From Bacteroidota bacterium (GTDB lineage Bacteria > Bacteroidota > Bacteroidia > Bacteroidales > ML635J-15), in assembly GCA_029558535.1 (NCBI GenBank), contig JAKQEK010000453.1, forward strand, positions 1-64,000: a DNA stretch of 64,000 nucleotides, written 5' to 3'. The notes beneath the pieces are model-generated. The model was not told the origin of the DNA. It did no database searches and saw only the letters and a list, made by a program, of their open reading frames with translations. Shown here in pieces: positions 8,563 through 18,172 of the stretch (within the stretch, counting starts at the first letter, position 1; the number at the start of each line of letters is the position of its first letter). The translations under genes were made by a program, and so were the position numbers.

Positions 8563-10005
8563 CTATTCGCCAAATTTACCTTTCTCAACAAAACTCAACA
8601 TTCTGTGTCTTATTTTGTCCTTTGATTCAGTTTTTAAAGCATTAATAATATCTTCAGATTTAGTATTATCTAGTGTTTGAACATTTTCATCCGAAAGATA
8701 AAATTCAGTATTAGATTTATCTATTACTTCATCCAGAACTTTTATGGCCGACTCATCTTCGTTTAATTTTAAAATCAAAGCTTCACGCAATTTATTATAA
8801 TTCCATAAATGTCTTTTCCTAGTGAACCTCGATTCAATTTCTTTAACATTATACCATGATTCGACATTTGATATAAAATTCCTGAAAAATCTCGAATTAC
8901 GTTTAGCTATATATGACTTTGCAGCAATTTTGGATGTTTTGTAATAAGTTAATATTTCAAAAAGTTTTTCTTCTGGTAGTTCCGAAATAGCAAAACCTTC
9001 TGTGTAAACTGTATTAAAATAAATAAAGACATTTCTTGCATTACAAAACTTAACAATATCAGGAATTTCCTTCCAATTTTGTTGCATTGGGCACACTGAA
9101 ATATTTACAAAGTTACCTTTCTTATTTGAAACTTTTATAAATTCATCAATATTATTCATAACAGTTTCAAAAATGGCGTTTTTTCGAATGTGCTCAAAAT
9201 TCCTTTTATCCAAAGAATCAACAGAAATACCTATATAAAAATTACCGCGATTAAGATAATCTTTGACCTTTTCATTAAAAATTGTACCGTTCGTTTGAAG
9301 AATTATTTTACACTTTGGATTTAAATCAATAATCAGATCCCATAACTTATAATAAATATTAATAAGAAAAGGTTCTCCACCAAGAAATTTCGCCACTTTA
9401 AGATATGGTATATAATTCTTAATCTGGCTAATAAACTCATCGTCATATGGATGCTGAATTTTTGACAAACCTTGTTTTTTTGCAATTGAAGAAGAGAACT
9501 CTCCATGACACATAATACATTCGAGATTGCAGGTATTATCTAATTCAAATACAATTTCGGAAGGGACGTTTTTTTGGTTCTTAAGATTGTCATAAAGCCT
9601 CGCTTCTACTCCTTCGAAATTTCCTGCATCTATTAATTTATGACAATGTTGACAACCATACATAAAATTTTGCCTACACAACTGATTTTGCAAAAAAGTA
9701 CGATTTTCCCCATTTATAATTTCCGAAATACCATTATAAGGATATTGACCTAAAATATAAGTACGATTGAAGCAACAAGCCGTTGCCTTACCATGTATAT
9801 CGAAATACAGACTTCGTAGTGGAGCATGACAAACACAAGGTTCCGGTCCTGTAACACGGCTTTTATTATACTTTATAAGAATGTCTTTATTTACAAACCC
9901 TTCACTAATATGTTTATTAAGATTATTAAAACGGATCTGGTTTCTGAGTTTTCGGAACGAAACTGACAAATACCATTTAATATTACTTATTTTGTATTTT
10001 TTCAA
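8563..10005 (-). CDS. Radical SAM enzyme with N-terminal twitch/SPASM-like cysteine domain (paralogue 2)
   Basis: A 480-residue radical SAM protein. The cluster-binding CxxxCxxC is C-N-L-E-C-I-M-C near residue 158, followed by GGEP (near 210) and ISVDSLD (near 258), which are normal core elements. Cysteines ahead of the core (C-H-A-P-L-R-S-L-Y-F-D, A-C-C-F-N, then G-C-Q-H-C-H-K) form a SPASM/twitch-like auxiliary cluster domain placed before, not after, the core. Such enzymes modify peptides, sugars or other small substrates, and the substrate here is unknown. It is the last gene of the four-gene operon, 7 bases after its paralogue, and converges on the carboxyltransferase gene. The two radical SAM proteins share motif order and length, so they are ancient duplicates with probably different substrates. 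Confidence 0.85.
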   Translation of the reverse strand: MKKYKISNIKWYLSVSFRKLRNQIRFNNLNKHISEGFVNKDILIKYNKSRVTGPEPCVCHAPLRSLYFDIHGKATACCFNRTYILGQYPYNGISEIINGENRTFLQNQLCRQNFMYGCQHCHKLIDAGNFEGVEARLYDNLKNQKNVPSEIVFELDNTCNLECIMCHGEFSSSIAKKQGLSKIQHPYDDEFISQIKNYIPYLKVAKFLGGEPFLINIYYKLWDLIIDLNPKCKIILQTNGTIFNEKVKDYLNRGNFYIGISVDSLDKRNFEHIRKNAIFETVMNNIDEFIKVSNKKGNFVNISVCPMQQNWKEIPDIVKFCNARNVFIYFNTVYTEGFAISELPEEKLFEILTYYKTSKIAAKSYIAKRNSRFFRNFISNVESWYNVKEIESRFTRKRHLWNYNKLREALILKLNEDESAIKVLDEVIDKSNTEFYLSDENVQTLDNTKSEDIINALKTESKDKIRHRMLSFVEKGKFGE

Positions 10006-10012
10006 TTAGTTC

Positions 10013-11458
10013 TTATTTAACCATATTAATACAAATATAGAATAATTCTTCAATGCTCTTATTTTCTAAATTTTCAAAAAAATCTTTATCGTTAATCTCC
10101 ACAAGTCTTTTTAAAATTTTAGTTTTTTCTTCAGATATATTTAATCTGTCTAGCAAGCTTTCAAACTTTGATAACAGGGTAGGAAATTTATACACAATAC
10201 GTTGTCTTAAACATAGTATTAGTTGGTCATCAGTCATTGCTACAGATTCACTTATTGTAGCAGAATTATTATCCTGCATCCATGATCTTATCAATCCAAC
10301 AAGGTTCTTATAATTCTCATTATTAGTCTTTTCTTTTTTAGTTTTTGTACTAAAGCTTCTATTTTCTAATTCAGATATAATTCTGTTTAATTCAACTTTT
10401 TCTAAAAATTTTAAAGATAATTCTTGTGGTTTGACGACAGTATGATAATAAACACAAATCTGCTTTTCATTAGCAAAATTGACAAAATCAGGCATTTCTG
10501 ACCAATTAACAGTCATTGGGCATACTAATATATTTACTTGAGTTCTATTTTGCTTGCAGTAATTAATAAATATATTAATATTCGCCATTGCCAATTCAAA
10601 ATTCCCATTGCGTCTGATTGTTTCATAATTCTCCTTCTGCAATGAATCAATAGAAATATTGAAGTTAATATGCTTATGTGATTCAAGTAATTTTTCTATC
10701 CTTGAATTCATAGTATTAGCATTAGTAGTAATTAAAATATGACAATTAGGATTAATTTCAGCAATCATTTCCCAAATTTGATAGTATTCATCAATCATAA
10801 ATGGATCGCCACCTGTAAATTCCGCTAATTGCAAATGCGGAATGAATTCACGCAGTTCTGTAAAATATTTTTGATGATAATGCAAATTTCCTGTTATCGC
10901 TCCATCAAGACCTTTTTCAATTCCGGAAGACAAATTGGCGTCACACATTATACACGAAAGATTGCACTTATTAGACAATTCAAATTCCATAATAACCGGA
11001 TATTCCGATTTCGAGAAAGCATAATGTTCATATTTATTAATTAATAAACTTCCGTATGAACCGACATCCATAATCTCTTTGCAAAATTTACAATCTTTAG
11101 ACAAATCGCATGTTTTATGTTGCTCTCTTATTTTATTAAATGATCCTTCAAACCAAATATCTCTAATACTGCTCGATTTAATATGCGATGAATTCTCATT
11201 GTAACTTGCATAGCATGGCGAAACTAATCCGGATCGTGAAAAAAACATACTTGTATAAGGAGCATAACAAATTTTATTCAACGGTCCATATTTCCTTGAT
11301 TTGTTAAAATCTGCTAAAATTGTTTTATCAATATCTTTACATCTTTTTATTTTTCGCCGATTAGTAAAAAAATAAATAAATAACCTTATATCCTTATGAA
11401 TATCCACAACAAGGTTTTGCAAAAAAGTCGGCAATATGTTATAAATCCTACTCAGCAT
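10013..11458 (-). CDS. Radical SAM enzyme with N-terminal twitch/SPASM-like cysteine domain (paralogue 1)
   Basis: A 481-residue paralogue of the next gene. The core cluster motif is C-N-L-S-C-I-M-C near residue 167, with GGDP near 218 and ISIDSLQ near 268. The N-terminal auxiliary cysteines are C-Y-A-P-Y-T-S-M-F-F-S, P-C-Y-A-S and D-C-K-F-C-K, the layout used by twitch-domain radical SAM proteins that carry the domain before the core. The remaining C-terminal about 120 residues are helical with no recognised domain. The start overlaps the end of the SGNH gene by 11 bases, so the two are coupled. The substrate is unknown. A role in modifying the product that the carbamoyltransferase also acts on is inference from operon position. 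Confidence 0.85.
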   Translation of the reverse strand: MLSRIYNILPTFLQNLVVDIHKDIRLFIYFFTNRRKIKRCKDIDKTILADFNKSRKYGPLNKICYAPYTSMFFSRSGLVSPCYASYNENSSHIKSSSIRDIWFEGSFNKIREQHKTCDLSKDCKFCKEIMDVGSYGSLLINKYEHYAFSKSEYPVIMEFELSNKCNLSCIMCDANLSSGIEKGLDGAITGNLHYHQKYFTELREFIPHLQLAEFTGGDPFMIDEYYQIWEMIAEINPNCHILITTNANTMNSRIEKLLESHKHINFNISIDSLQKENYETIRRNGNFELAMANINIFINYCKQNRTQVNILVCPMTVNWSEMPDFVNFANEKQICVYYHTVVKPQELSLKFLEKVELNRIISELENRSFSTKTKKEKTNNENYKNLVGLIRSWMQDNNSATISESVAMTDDQLILCLRQRIVYKFPTLLSKFESLLDRLNISEEKTKILKRLVEINDKDFFENLENKSIEELFYICINMVK

Positions 11459-13493
11459 CGGTATTATTCAAACCTTTCAACAATTTTTCAGTTTTGAGCA
11501 ACTTATATATTTCATTTGAAATAACTCTATATCCTCTGTCATTACAATGACCATCTGACACATAATAAGTTTCATTATCTTTTTCAATATCTATAAATAT
11601 TTCAAAATTATCTATTAATTTGATATCGTATAATACTGAAAGCTCCCTAATAATATCATTTACAGGCCAATAAAAAGGTTTATCAGATTTAAACGGGTAA
11701 GTCATTAAAATGACTTTAATCCCCTTTTCATGGCATCTTATTATAATGTCTTCCAAATCATTTTTAACCCAATTATTTATTTTTTTTGTCTCAATGCTCA
11801 ATTCTAAATCTTCTTCTATATAAGTCTTTCTAATATTTATAAAATCATTTCCTTTACCAAGCTTAAATCTGTAATAATCCAAACTATCAACAATACAAAC
11901 TCGGTTTTGATCAAAATCTTTTGGTAAAACCGGCAAAATATAATAGCTTTTTAATAATTGATAATATACATCTTCTAAATAAGGAAATTCGTTAACTGAT
12001 AGATATAGATATTTCTTTTTTAATTCCTTATTAACCATAAATGATTTTGCATAATAATACAAAGCACGAAAATATTTAGTCTCAAAACAATCAATATCAA
12101 TATTCTGGCCATTCACCAAATTAGCAATATAACACCATTGTCTTAGTTCTGCATTTAACTCAGAAACAAAAATAGAGTCAAAACTTATGGTGTCATTATA
12201 CAGTATTTTATTAAAAATCAAATCTCTGTTGCAAAAAAAGTTCAACGAATCTATTGTTTCATTTAATTTTACTACACTTGAATCATTAGTAATTGATTGG
12301 TAAAATTTGTCCCTATTTTTCAAGTATTCATCTTCTGTATAAAATAAGGTTCTATAATATTCAAAAGATTTGGTTTTCTCAAACAATTCATCCCATATAA
12401 GTTTAATTAATTTGAATGTCCTTAACTGATAAATGAATTTATTACGATCTTCAAAACCGTAATAATTCCAATAGTTTGCAGATCCGGCCATCAAAATTAC
12501 CATTTCTGGTGTATGATTATCAAGATATCTAAAGAATTCATCTTTAATTTGTGTAGTATTTTTGCCTGATTGCCCAAAATTTGCCACCTTATATTCAACT
12601 AAAGATTCGGAATTTACTAATCTTTCGAGAACCTCAGGATAGGTATTACCATTTGTTGATCCAATACCTTCGGTAAAACTATCCCCAAGACAAATAACCA
12701 TATTTTCAGCATTAGTAGCAAGTTCATAGTTTTTTAAAATATGTTCTTTATTATGAAAATATCCCAAAATCCTTAAACTTGCTTCGATAAGAATAAAAGC
12801 TGTAATTGTTCCTGCGATAACCACAAATGTTTTTGACCAAAGAGATTTATTTTTTTTAATTTTATTCCTCAATATTTGGTAATTCCTCTTTAATAACACA
12901 TATAGCTCATTTCTAAAATGAAATACTATTAGGAAAACCGCCAATATTAAGGCTGTAATAACTAAATACTTAACCTTAACAATATATAACATTTTTGTTT
13001 CCCAAAAGGATTTAAAACCATCTTTAAAACTATTGGTCGGGATTTGAGATTTTCCAGAAGTAAACCTAATTAAAGAATCTGTTTTAGTACAAATCCAATT
13101 ATTAAGCATCCCATTTTTATCATACATTATCACATGTTGACCTGTCTTAAACCAGATAGTATTTACTTTATCCCAAATACTATCAGGCATTTCAATATAA
13201 ACAATATTTGCTTTTAGAACAAATCTAAAATCTTTTCGCCAGTCCTGATATATATAATCAGTTGAAGATCGATACTGCTGAAAACAATAAATCTGCCTTT
13301 TATTCTTACCAATAACAGATTCTGCCCAAGTCGAAATCAAATCCGAATCATCATAATCAATCCCATCGATATAGAATCCTGTTGTAGAAATAAATGGAAT
13401 TTTCGACGTAAAATATGACCCTATTAGTGCAAAAGATACCGTAAATACAACTACGACAGCTGATAGAATTAATATATATTTCGGTTTTCTCAC
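11448..13493 (-). CDS. Membrane-anchored SGNH/GDSL hydrolase-like protein
   Basis: A 681-residue protein with an N-terminal membrane segment (about 7-29), an extracytoplasmic stretch, a membrane segment near 172-192 and another near 222-245, then a large domain. That domain carries the SGNH block I (MVICLGDSFTEGIGSTNG, catalytic Ser in G-D-S near residue 271). An asparagine-containing block (MVILMAGSANYWNYYG) follows, and near the C-terminus comes the block V-like S-D-G-H-C-N-D-R-G with the Asp/His pair. SGNH hydrolases remove or transfer acyl groups on glycans and lipids. The unusually long insertion between the blocks (about residues 350-570) is not recognised. The gene begins immediately after the carbamoyltransferase stop with no spacer. 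This family is known to accompany NodU/CmcH carbamoyltransferases in surface-polymer clusters. The function here is inferred. Confidence 0.75.
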   Translation of the reverse strand: MRKPKYILILSAVVVVFTVSFALIGSYFTSKIPFISTTGFYIDGIDYDDSDLISTWAESVIGKNKRQIYCFQQYRSSTDYIYQDWRKDFRFVLKANIVYIEMPDSIWDKVNTIWFKTGQHVIMYDKNGMLNNWICTKTDSLIRFTSGKSQIPTNSFKDGFKSFWETKMLYIVKVKYLVITALILAVFLIVFHFRNELYVLLKRNYQILRNKIKKNKSLWSKTFVVIAGTITAFILIEASLRILGYFHNKEHILKNYELATNAENMVICLGDSFTEGIGSTNGNTYPEVLERLVNSESLVEYKVANFGQSGKNTTQIKDEFFRYLDNHTPEMVILMAGSANYWNYYGFEDRNKFIYQLRTFKLIKLIWDELFEKTKSFEYYRTLFYTEDEYLKNRDKFYQSITNDSSVVKLNETIDSLNFFCNRDLIFNKILYNDTISFDSIFVSELNAELRQWCYIANLVNGQNIDIDCFETKYFRALYYYAKSFMVNKELKKKYLYLSVNEFPYLEDVYYQLLKSYYILPVLPKDFDQNRVCIVDSLDYYRFKLGKGNDFINIRKTYIEEDLELSIETKKINNWVKNDLEDIIIRCHEKGIKVILMTYPFKSDKPFYWPVNDIIRELSVLYDIKLIDNFEIFIDIEKDNETYYVSDGHCNDRGYRVISNEIYKLLKTEKLLKGLNNTDAE

Positions 13494-15173
13494 TTATTTT
13501 TCAATAAAATAATTACCTAAAACCAAACAATCCATTTCAGAATTTAAAAAATCATTTATAGCTTCTTCGGGTTTACAAACTATGGGTTCGCCCTTAAGAT
13601 TAAACGAAGTATTTATAATTACGGGTATTCCCGTTTTACTCTCGTGTACATCAAGTAATTTCCATAATAATGGATTATGCTGTTTATCAACAGTTTGGGT
13701 TCTTGCTGTGCCATCAATATGAGTTACTGCAGGAATTACGGATTTTTTATCTTCCAATACTTCCGGAGCAAGCAGCATAAAAGGAGAATCAGATAACATT
13801 TTAAAATAATCACCTGCTTTTTCTTTTTTTACAATTGGAGCAAATGGTCTAAACCACTCTCTATGTTTTATACGGCTATTTAAAATTTCCACCATATTTA
13901 TATTTTGAGCCGAAACTAAAATAGATCTGTTACCCAAAGCTCTTGGCCCAAATTCAAGATTACCCTGAAACCAACCAACAGTTTTATTTGATATAATTCT
14001 ATCTGAAACCATATTTAACAACTCATCATCGTCATATTTGATATATTGCAGCATATTTGAATTAATTGCAATCTCGATTTCTTTATCAGAATACGAAGGT
14101 CCAAAATATGCATGATTCATTACAAATTTACGATCTTCGCCCAGAATAATATTATAAGTATAAAATGCTGCGCCAATTGCAGCACCGGCATCGCCTGCAC
14201 CAGGCTGTATAAATACATTTTTAAATGATGTCTGTTCAAGAATTTTTTGATTTGCAACACAATTCAAAGCTACCCCTCCGGCTAAACAGAGATTATCAGA
14301 ATTATAAGACTTAAATGAATTATTTGCTTGATTAATCAAAACTTTTTCGATGAAGTATTGTAAAGTTGCTGCAATATCCTTATCTCTCTGAGTATATTCG
14401 GTTCCCTGCTTTCGCGGCTGTCCAAATAGTTTTATCAAATTTTTGGAATACATCCTTTTTCTTCTGTTAAAAGAAAAATATTTTTGATTCAATTTGTAAC
14501 TGCCATCGTCAGAAATTTGGATTATTTTTTCAAACTGTTCAACAAATGTAACATTTCCAAAACTCGCTAATGCCATTGTTGTGCCCTCGCCACTGTTAGC
14601 TTTGAAACCCAGAAAAGTTGTAATTGTTGTATAGAGCAACCCCAAAGAATCGGGGTAATTAATCTGGTTAGTTATAAATATCTCCTTGCCTTTCCCATAT
14701 CCAATGCTTGAAGTAGCAAATTCGCCCACACCATCATTGATGATAATACAAGCCTCATCAAAATTAGAAACTAAAAAGCAACTGGCAGCGTGAGCATGAT
14801 GATGTGGTATAAAAAAAACCTCTCCCTTATAAGCAAATTCACGCTTAAGGACTGCCGGCAAAATCAACCTATCTTGCAACCATTGCGGCATATTCCGTAC
14901 AAACGACCCATAAGAAAATGGAAATTTTGCGACAATATCCTGTACAACTCGGCTAAATTTAAGATATGGTTTTTCATAAAATGCTACATAATCAATCTGA
15001 TTGAAACTTATATCTGCTTTCTGAATGCAATAGTTTATAGCATTAATAGGGAAGTCTGAAGAGTTTTTTATCCTATTAAACCTTTCTTCCTGAGCAGCGG
15101 CCACCAATACCCCATCTTTAACCAAACAGGCTGCCGAATCATGATAATAACAGGAAATTCCCAGAATATTCAT
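13494..15173 (-). CDS. Carbamoyltransferase, NodU/CmcH/TobZ family
   Basis: A 559-residue carbamoyltransferase that would move a carbamoyl group from carbamoyl phosphate, via carbamoyl-adenylate, to a hydroxyl of a sugar or other metabolite. The N-terminus MNILGISCYYHDSAACLVKD and the following AAAQEERFNRIKN are family hallmarks. The metal-site histidines lie in PHHHAHAAS near residue 124, and the ATP-binding N-D-G-V-G near 147. The C-terminal domain contains GWFQGNLEFGPRALGNRSIL near 403-422 and NTSFNLKGEPIV near 524. The length is typical. It heads the operon, with a TATATTTG box just upstream. The acceptor is unknown; nodulation factor, antibiotic and polysaccharide acceptors are all known in the family. 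Confidence 0.92.
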   Translation of the reverse strand: MNILGISCYYHDSAACLVKDGVLVAAAQEERFNRIKNSSDFPINAINYCIQKADISFNQIDYVAFYEKPYLKFSRVVQDIVAKFPFSYGSFVRNMPQWLQDRLILPAVLKREFAYKGEVFFIPHHHAHAASCFLVSNFDEACIIINDGVGEFATSSIGYGKGKEIFITNQINYPDSLGLLYTTITTFLGFKANSGEGTTMALASFGNVTFVEQFEKIIQISDDGSYKLNQKYFSFNRRKRMYSKNLIKLFGQPRKQGTEYTQRDKDIAATLQYFIEKVLINQANNSFKSYNSDNLCLAGGVALNCVANQKILEQTSFKNVFIQPGAGDAGAAIGAAFYTYNIILGEDRKFVMNHAYFGPSYSDKEIEIAINSNMLQYIKYDDDELLNMVSDRIISNKTVGWFQGNLEFGPRALGNRSILVSAQNINMVEILNSRIKHREWFRPFAPIVKKEKAGDYFKMLSDSPFMLLAPEVLEDKKSVIPAVTHIDGTARTQTVDKQHNPLLWKLLDVHESKTGIPVIINTSFNLKGEPIVCKPEEAINDFLNSEMDCLVLGNYFIEK

Positions 15174-15189
15174 TTTACAAAATTTTATT

Positions 15190-15197
15190 CAAATATA
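15190..15197 (-). promoter_or_regulatory. TAnnTTTG promoter box for the carbamoyltransferase operon
   Basis: Read on the minus strand this is TATATTTG, an exact match to the Bacteroidota -7 box, 16 bases before the ATG at 15173. No convincing TTG lies at -33. It would give a very short leader for the four-gene transcript running to 8563. Confidence 0.55.
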
Positions 15198-15260
15198 GGA
15201 AATTTTCAGAAAGGCATACTTATCATACCTATTAATATATAGCTTTGCAACTTTATCAAA

Positions 15261-15788
15261 TTATTTAGTACTGAAATAATTGAGGAAAATCTTTCTTGCA
15301 TTATCAAACCTTTCTTCTCCAACGCCTTTAACAACTTCGTAATCCAAACCAAAACAAATTATTTCACTTTTATATTTTTCATAAAGCTGAGGTCTGATAT
15401 CAGGATTTTCTCGTAATGGATCAGGTTCCCAAATCAAATCATAATAACAAAGTAAATGTATATCAGCAGCAGTGTTTTTAATAGCATCATCCAGCCAGTC
15501 GGGACGTTTTCCAAAACAATGCATTAACCATATTTTAGTAATAATCAGATCGGTGTCAAAAAATACATAAGCGTGATCCGAATTCATGATTTTGTTTTCG
15601 ATTTCCAACTGCAATTCAGCAATTTTTACAACATCTTTATAAGTATATGCCCTATTCAGATTTAAAATGTATTCTCTTGCTATTTCAGACACATACGGAG
15701 CAGAAAAACACTTTGCCAGTTGTTTGGTAAGTGTAGATTTTCCAGTAGATTCCGGACCAGTTAAAACTATTTTATTTGTTTTAGTCAT
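15261..15788 (-). CDS. NadR-type ATPase, probable ribosylnicotinamide kinase
   Basis: A 175-residue P-loop protein with Walker A GPESTGKST at residues 11-19 and the EIAREYI element near 35, both typical of the C-terminal kinase domain of NadR (AAA_28 family). A DTD-type metal site (FFDTDLIITKIW near 74-85) and WEPDPLREN near 120 complete the fold. NadR kinases phosphorylate nicotinamide riboside to NMN. The N-terminal adenylyltransferase and DNA-binding domains of full NadR are absent, so this is a stand-alone kinase. The start overlaps pnuC by 8 bases, which couples vitamin uptake to phosphorylation trapping and supports the substrate. A thiamine-related function is the alternative, because some Bacteroidota PnuC relatives carry thiamine. 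Confidence 0.8.
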   Translation of the reverse strand: MTKTNKIVLTGPESTGKSTLTKQLAKCFSAPYVSEIAREYILNLNRAYTYKDVVKIAELQLEIENKIMNSDHAYVFFDTDLIITKIWLMHCFGKRPDWLDDAIKNTAADIHLLCYYDLIWEPDPLRENPDIRPQLYEKYKSEIICFGLDYEVVKGVGEERFDNARKIFLNYFSTK

Positions 15789-16374
15789 TTACCAAAAATT
15801 TTTTCCATCTGTAATATCCGACAAAAGCTAAAACAGTTAAAACAACAAATAATATCGCAGTAGGGTATAGAGATTTGTAAACATACAATCCTGCTGAAAC
15901 CAAATCAATTACAATCCAAAATAACCAATTCTCAATAATTTTTCTTGCTAGTAACCAGGTTGCCACAAAACTCAGTGATGTTGTAAATGCATCTCCAAGG
16001 GCTACATCAGAGTTTGTGAAATTTTTAAGAATTAGATAAATCGCGATAAAAATAAAAACAGATATCAAAACTGTATATAACCATTGAACATTTTTTAATC
16101 TATATGCAATAATCTTTTCAACATTTTTACTATTTCTCCCACTTAACCAATAATACCATCCATAAATACTAATACACAGATAATAAAATTGAAATGACAT
16201 ATCTGCATAAAACCGAGTGTTATAAAATACTACAATATATAATGAAACCATTATAATTGAAGTTAACCAATACCAATGATTTTGACGAATTTGTAAAAAT
16301 ATTCCCAGTAATCCTAATGCTGAAGCAAGAATTTCAACCCAGTTCTGAGTTATCCATGCGAAGACAGAATCCAT
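15781..16374 (-). CDS. pnuC: PnuC-family vitamin transporter (nicotinamide riboside likely)
   Basis: A 197-residue inner-membrane protein with seven hydrophobic segments. PnuC carriers facilitate entry of unphosphorylated nicotinamide riboside, and phosphorylation inside traps the vitamin. Family features are NWVEILASALGLLGIFLQIR near the N-terminus, the tryptophan-rich YYLCISIYGWYYW near 84-96, and the late SLYPTAILFVVLTVLAFVGYYRW. Its stop overlaps the NadR-type kinase, and its ATG shares one base with the stop of the upstream ctp gene (TAATG). The kinase partner argues for nicotinamide riboside rather than thiamine or riboflavin. There is no visible riboswitch ahead of it. Confidence 0.88.
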   Translation of the reverse strand: MDSVFAWITQNWVEILASALGLLGIFLQIRQNHWYWLTSIIMVSLYIVVFYNTRFYADMSFQFYYLCISIYGWYYWLSGRNSKNVEKIIAYRLKNVQWLYTVLISVFIFIAIYLILKNFTNSDVALGDAFTTSLSFVATWLLARKIIENWLFWIVIDLVSAGLYVYKSLYPTAILFVVLTVLAFVGYYRWKKFLVND

Positions 16375-17975
16375 TATTTACCTTTTAACAATGAATCATA
16401 AAGTTTATCATCGTTAATAATTTCCTCGGCACGTAAAAAGAATGGATTGATATCATTGTAAATCATCCAAAATTCATTATTTCTCCAAATATCTCCTGCT
16501 ATTAAAGCTTTAAGATGTATCTGCAAGTACTTCATTTGCTCATTTGTAGCCGGGATCAATGAGTCCACATTGATTTTTTCCTCAATGGCAGCATCTTTTA
16601 ATTCATTTAAAACCAATTGATTAACTTCGAATTTCTTTTTAAAGGTTTCAATATCCGGATATTTATTTTTTAGGTCTTCCCTATTAGAATCAACATACTT
16701 TGATACAAAATTAAACAACACACCCTTTCTAATCAATTCTATGTGATAATCCGATCTTAAAGTTGTATCAATAGGAATAAAATCATCAGGCATGATACCT
16801 CCACCACCATAAACAGTCTTTTTATATATGAGTGTTTCATATTTTAAAGAGTCGGCAAAAACAATACTGTCTTTGGATAAAAATTCTCCATGTAAAAATC
16901 GTTCTGAAATATCGTCAGCATATTCATCATAGCCATCGGCGTATGGTTTTTGAATTAACCTTCCGGTAGGAGTATAATACCTGGCAATAGTCAATCTAAC
17001 TGCAGAACCATCAGTCAAAGGCATTTCTCTTTGAACAAGACCTTTCCCAAAAGTTCGTCTACCCACTATTACAGCACGATCCCAATCTTGAAGAGCACCT
17101 GAAACAATTTCACTAGCTGAAGCTGAACCTTCATCAACGATAACAACAAGTTTGCCTTTATAAAAACGTCCTTCTTTAGTTGATTTATAATCAGTACGTG
17201 GCATTTTTGCACCTTCTGTGTAAACAATCAGTTTATCATTCTGTATAAACTCATCACAAAGACTTACTGCTTTATCTAGATATCCTCCCGTGTTTCCGGT
17301 CAAATCTAAAATAATATTTTTCACGCCGGCTTTAACAAAAATCGAAAACACAGAATCTAATTCTTGTTTAGTTGTTCTGGCAAACTTATTAAGTTTAATA
17401 TAACCAACTTTATCTTCTGTTATGTAACTTGCGTCAATGCTGTAAATTGGAATTACATCTCGTGTAATATTAAAAACTAATGGAGAATTCTCTCCTCTTC
17501 GAAGGATTTCTACTTTTACTACTGTTCCTTTTTTACCCCGTAGTCGCTTAGCCACTCCTGTATTGTCAATTCCAACGCCTGCGATATTTTCATCATCAAC
17601 AACAATAATTCTGTCGCCGGTCATTATCCCAACTTTTTCAGAAGGGCCTCCACTAATAACACCAACAATAAGCAAGGTATCATCCATTATTCTAAATTGA
17701 ACACCAATTCCCTCAAAACTTCCTTCGAGAGGTTCTTTCATTTTCTCAACTTCTTCAGCACTAATGTATACCGAATGCGGATCAAGATCTTTAAGCATAT
17801 TAATAATTGCAACTTCAACTAATTCATCAAGTTCAACCGAATCAACATACATTGCATCTATTAATGACAGCATTTTATTAAATTTCCTTGTTTCAGAATT
17901 TACATCCTGAGCAAAGGCATTGAAAGAAAAAACAAAAACACTAACTAAAACTAATCCAAAATATCTTATATGCAT
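16374..17975 (-). CDS. S41 C-terminal processing peptidase (CtpA/Prc type)
   Basis: A 533-residue periplasmic serine protease. The signal peptide covers about residues 1-22 (cleavage after A-F-A). A PDZ domain spans about 85-165 (LEGSFEGIGVQFRI, then GGPSEKVGIMTGDRI). The S41 catalytic domain follows, with the nucleophile Ser286 in G-S-A-S-A-S-E-I and the general base Lys311 in T-F-G-K-G-L-V-Q, 25 residues apart as in E. coli Prc. The C-terminal extension (about 400-533) is helical. Such proteases trim C-termini of envelope proteins. The gene is first in the run with pnuC and the kinase and has its own promoter-like box. The coupling to vitamin uptake is probably only transcriptional. Confidence 0.93.
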   Translation of the reverse strand: MHIRYFGLVLVSVFVFSFNAFAQDVNSETRKFNKMLSLIDAMYVDSVELDELVEVAIINMLKDLDPHSVYISAEEVEKMKEPLEGSFEGIGVQFRIMDDTLLIVGVISGGPSEKVGIMTGDRIIVVDDENIAGVGIDNTGVAKRLRGKKGTVVKVEILRRGENSPLVFNITRDVIPIYSIDASYITEDKVGYIKLNKFARTTKQELDSVFSIFVKAGVKNIILDLTGNTGGYLDKAVSLCDEFIQNDKLIVYTEGAKMPRTDYKSTKEGRFYKGKLVVIVDEGSASASEIVSGALQDWDRAVIVGRRTFGKGLVQREMPLTDGSAVRLTIARYYTPTGRLIQKPYADGYDEYADDISERFLHGEFLSKDSIVFADSLKYETLIYKKTVYGGGGIMPDDFIPIDTTLRSDYHIELIRKGVLFNFVSKYVDSNREDLKNKYPDIETFKKKFEVNQLVLNELKDAAIEEKINVDSLIPATNEQMKYLQIHLKALIAGDIWRNNEFWMIYNDINPFFLRAEEIINDDKLYDSLLKGK

Positions 17976-17994
17976 GATAAAAAATTTAATTTTA

Positions 17995-18023
17995 CAAAGT
18001 TAATAAACAATCATAAACCTCAA
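17995..18023 (-). promoter_or_regulatory. Bacteroidota-type promoter for the ctp-pnuC-kinase operon
   Basis: On the minus strand TAACTTTG (17995-18002) matches TAnnTTTG. TTG (18021-18023) lies 18 bases upstream at the -33 position. The ATG at 17975 is 19 bases downstream of the box. Confidence 0.6.
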
Positions 18024-18172
18024 GTATCTTAACATTTTTTTAATTTTTATTTAATTCTGTTTATAGAAATTCGTTCCATTTCCTATCAAAAACAGAACCA
18101 TAATGCAGCAATAAATATTGTAATAATTATAAACATTTTATTCACATATGTATTTACTCAAAAGAAAATAGT

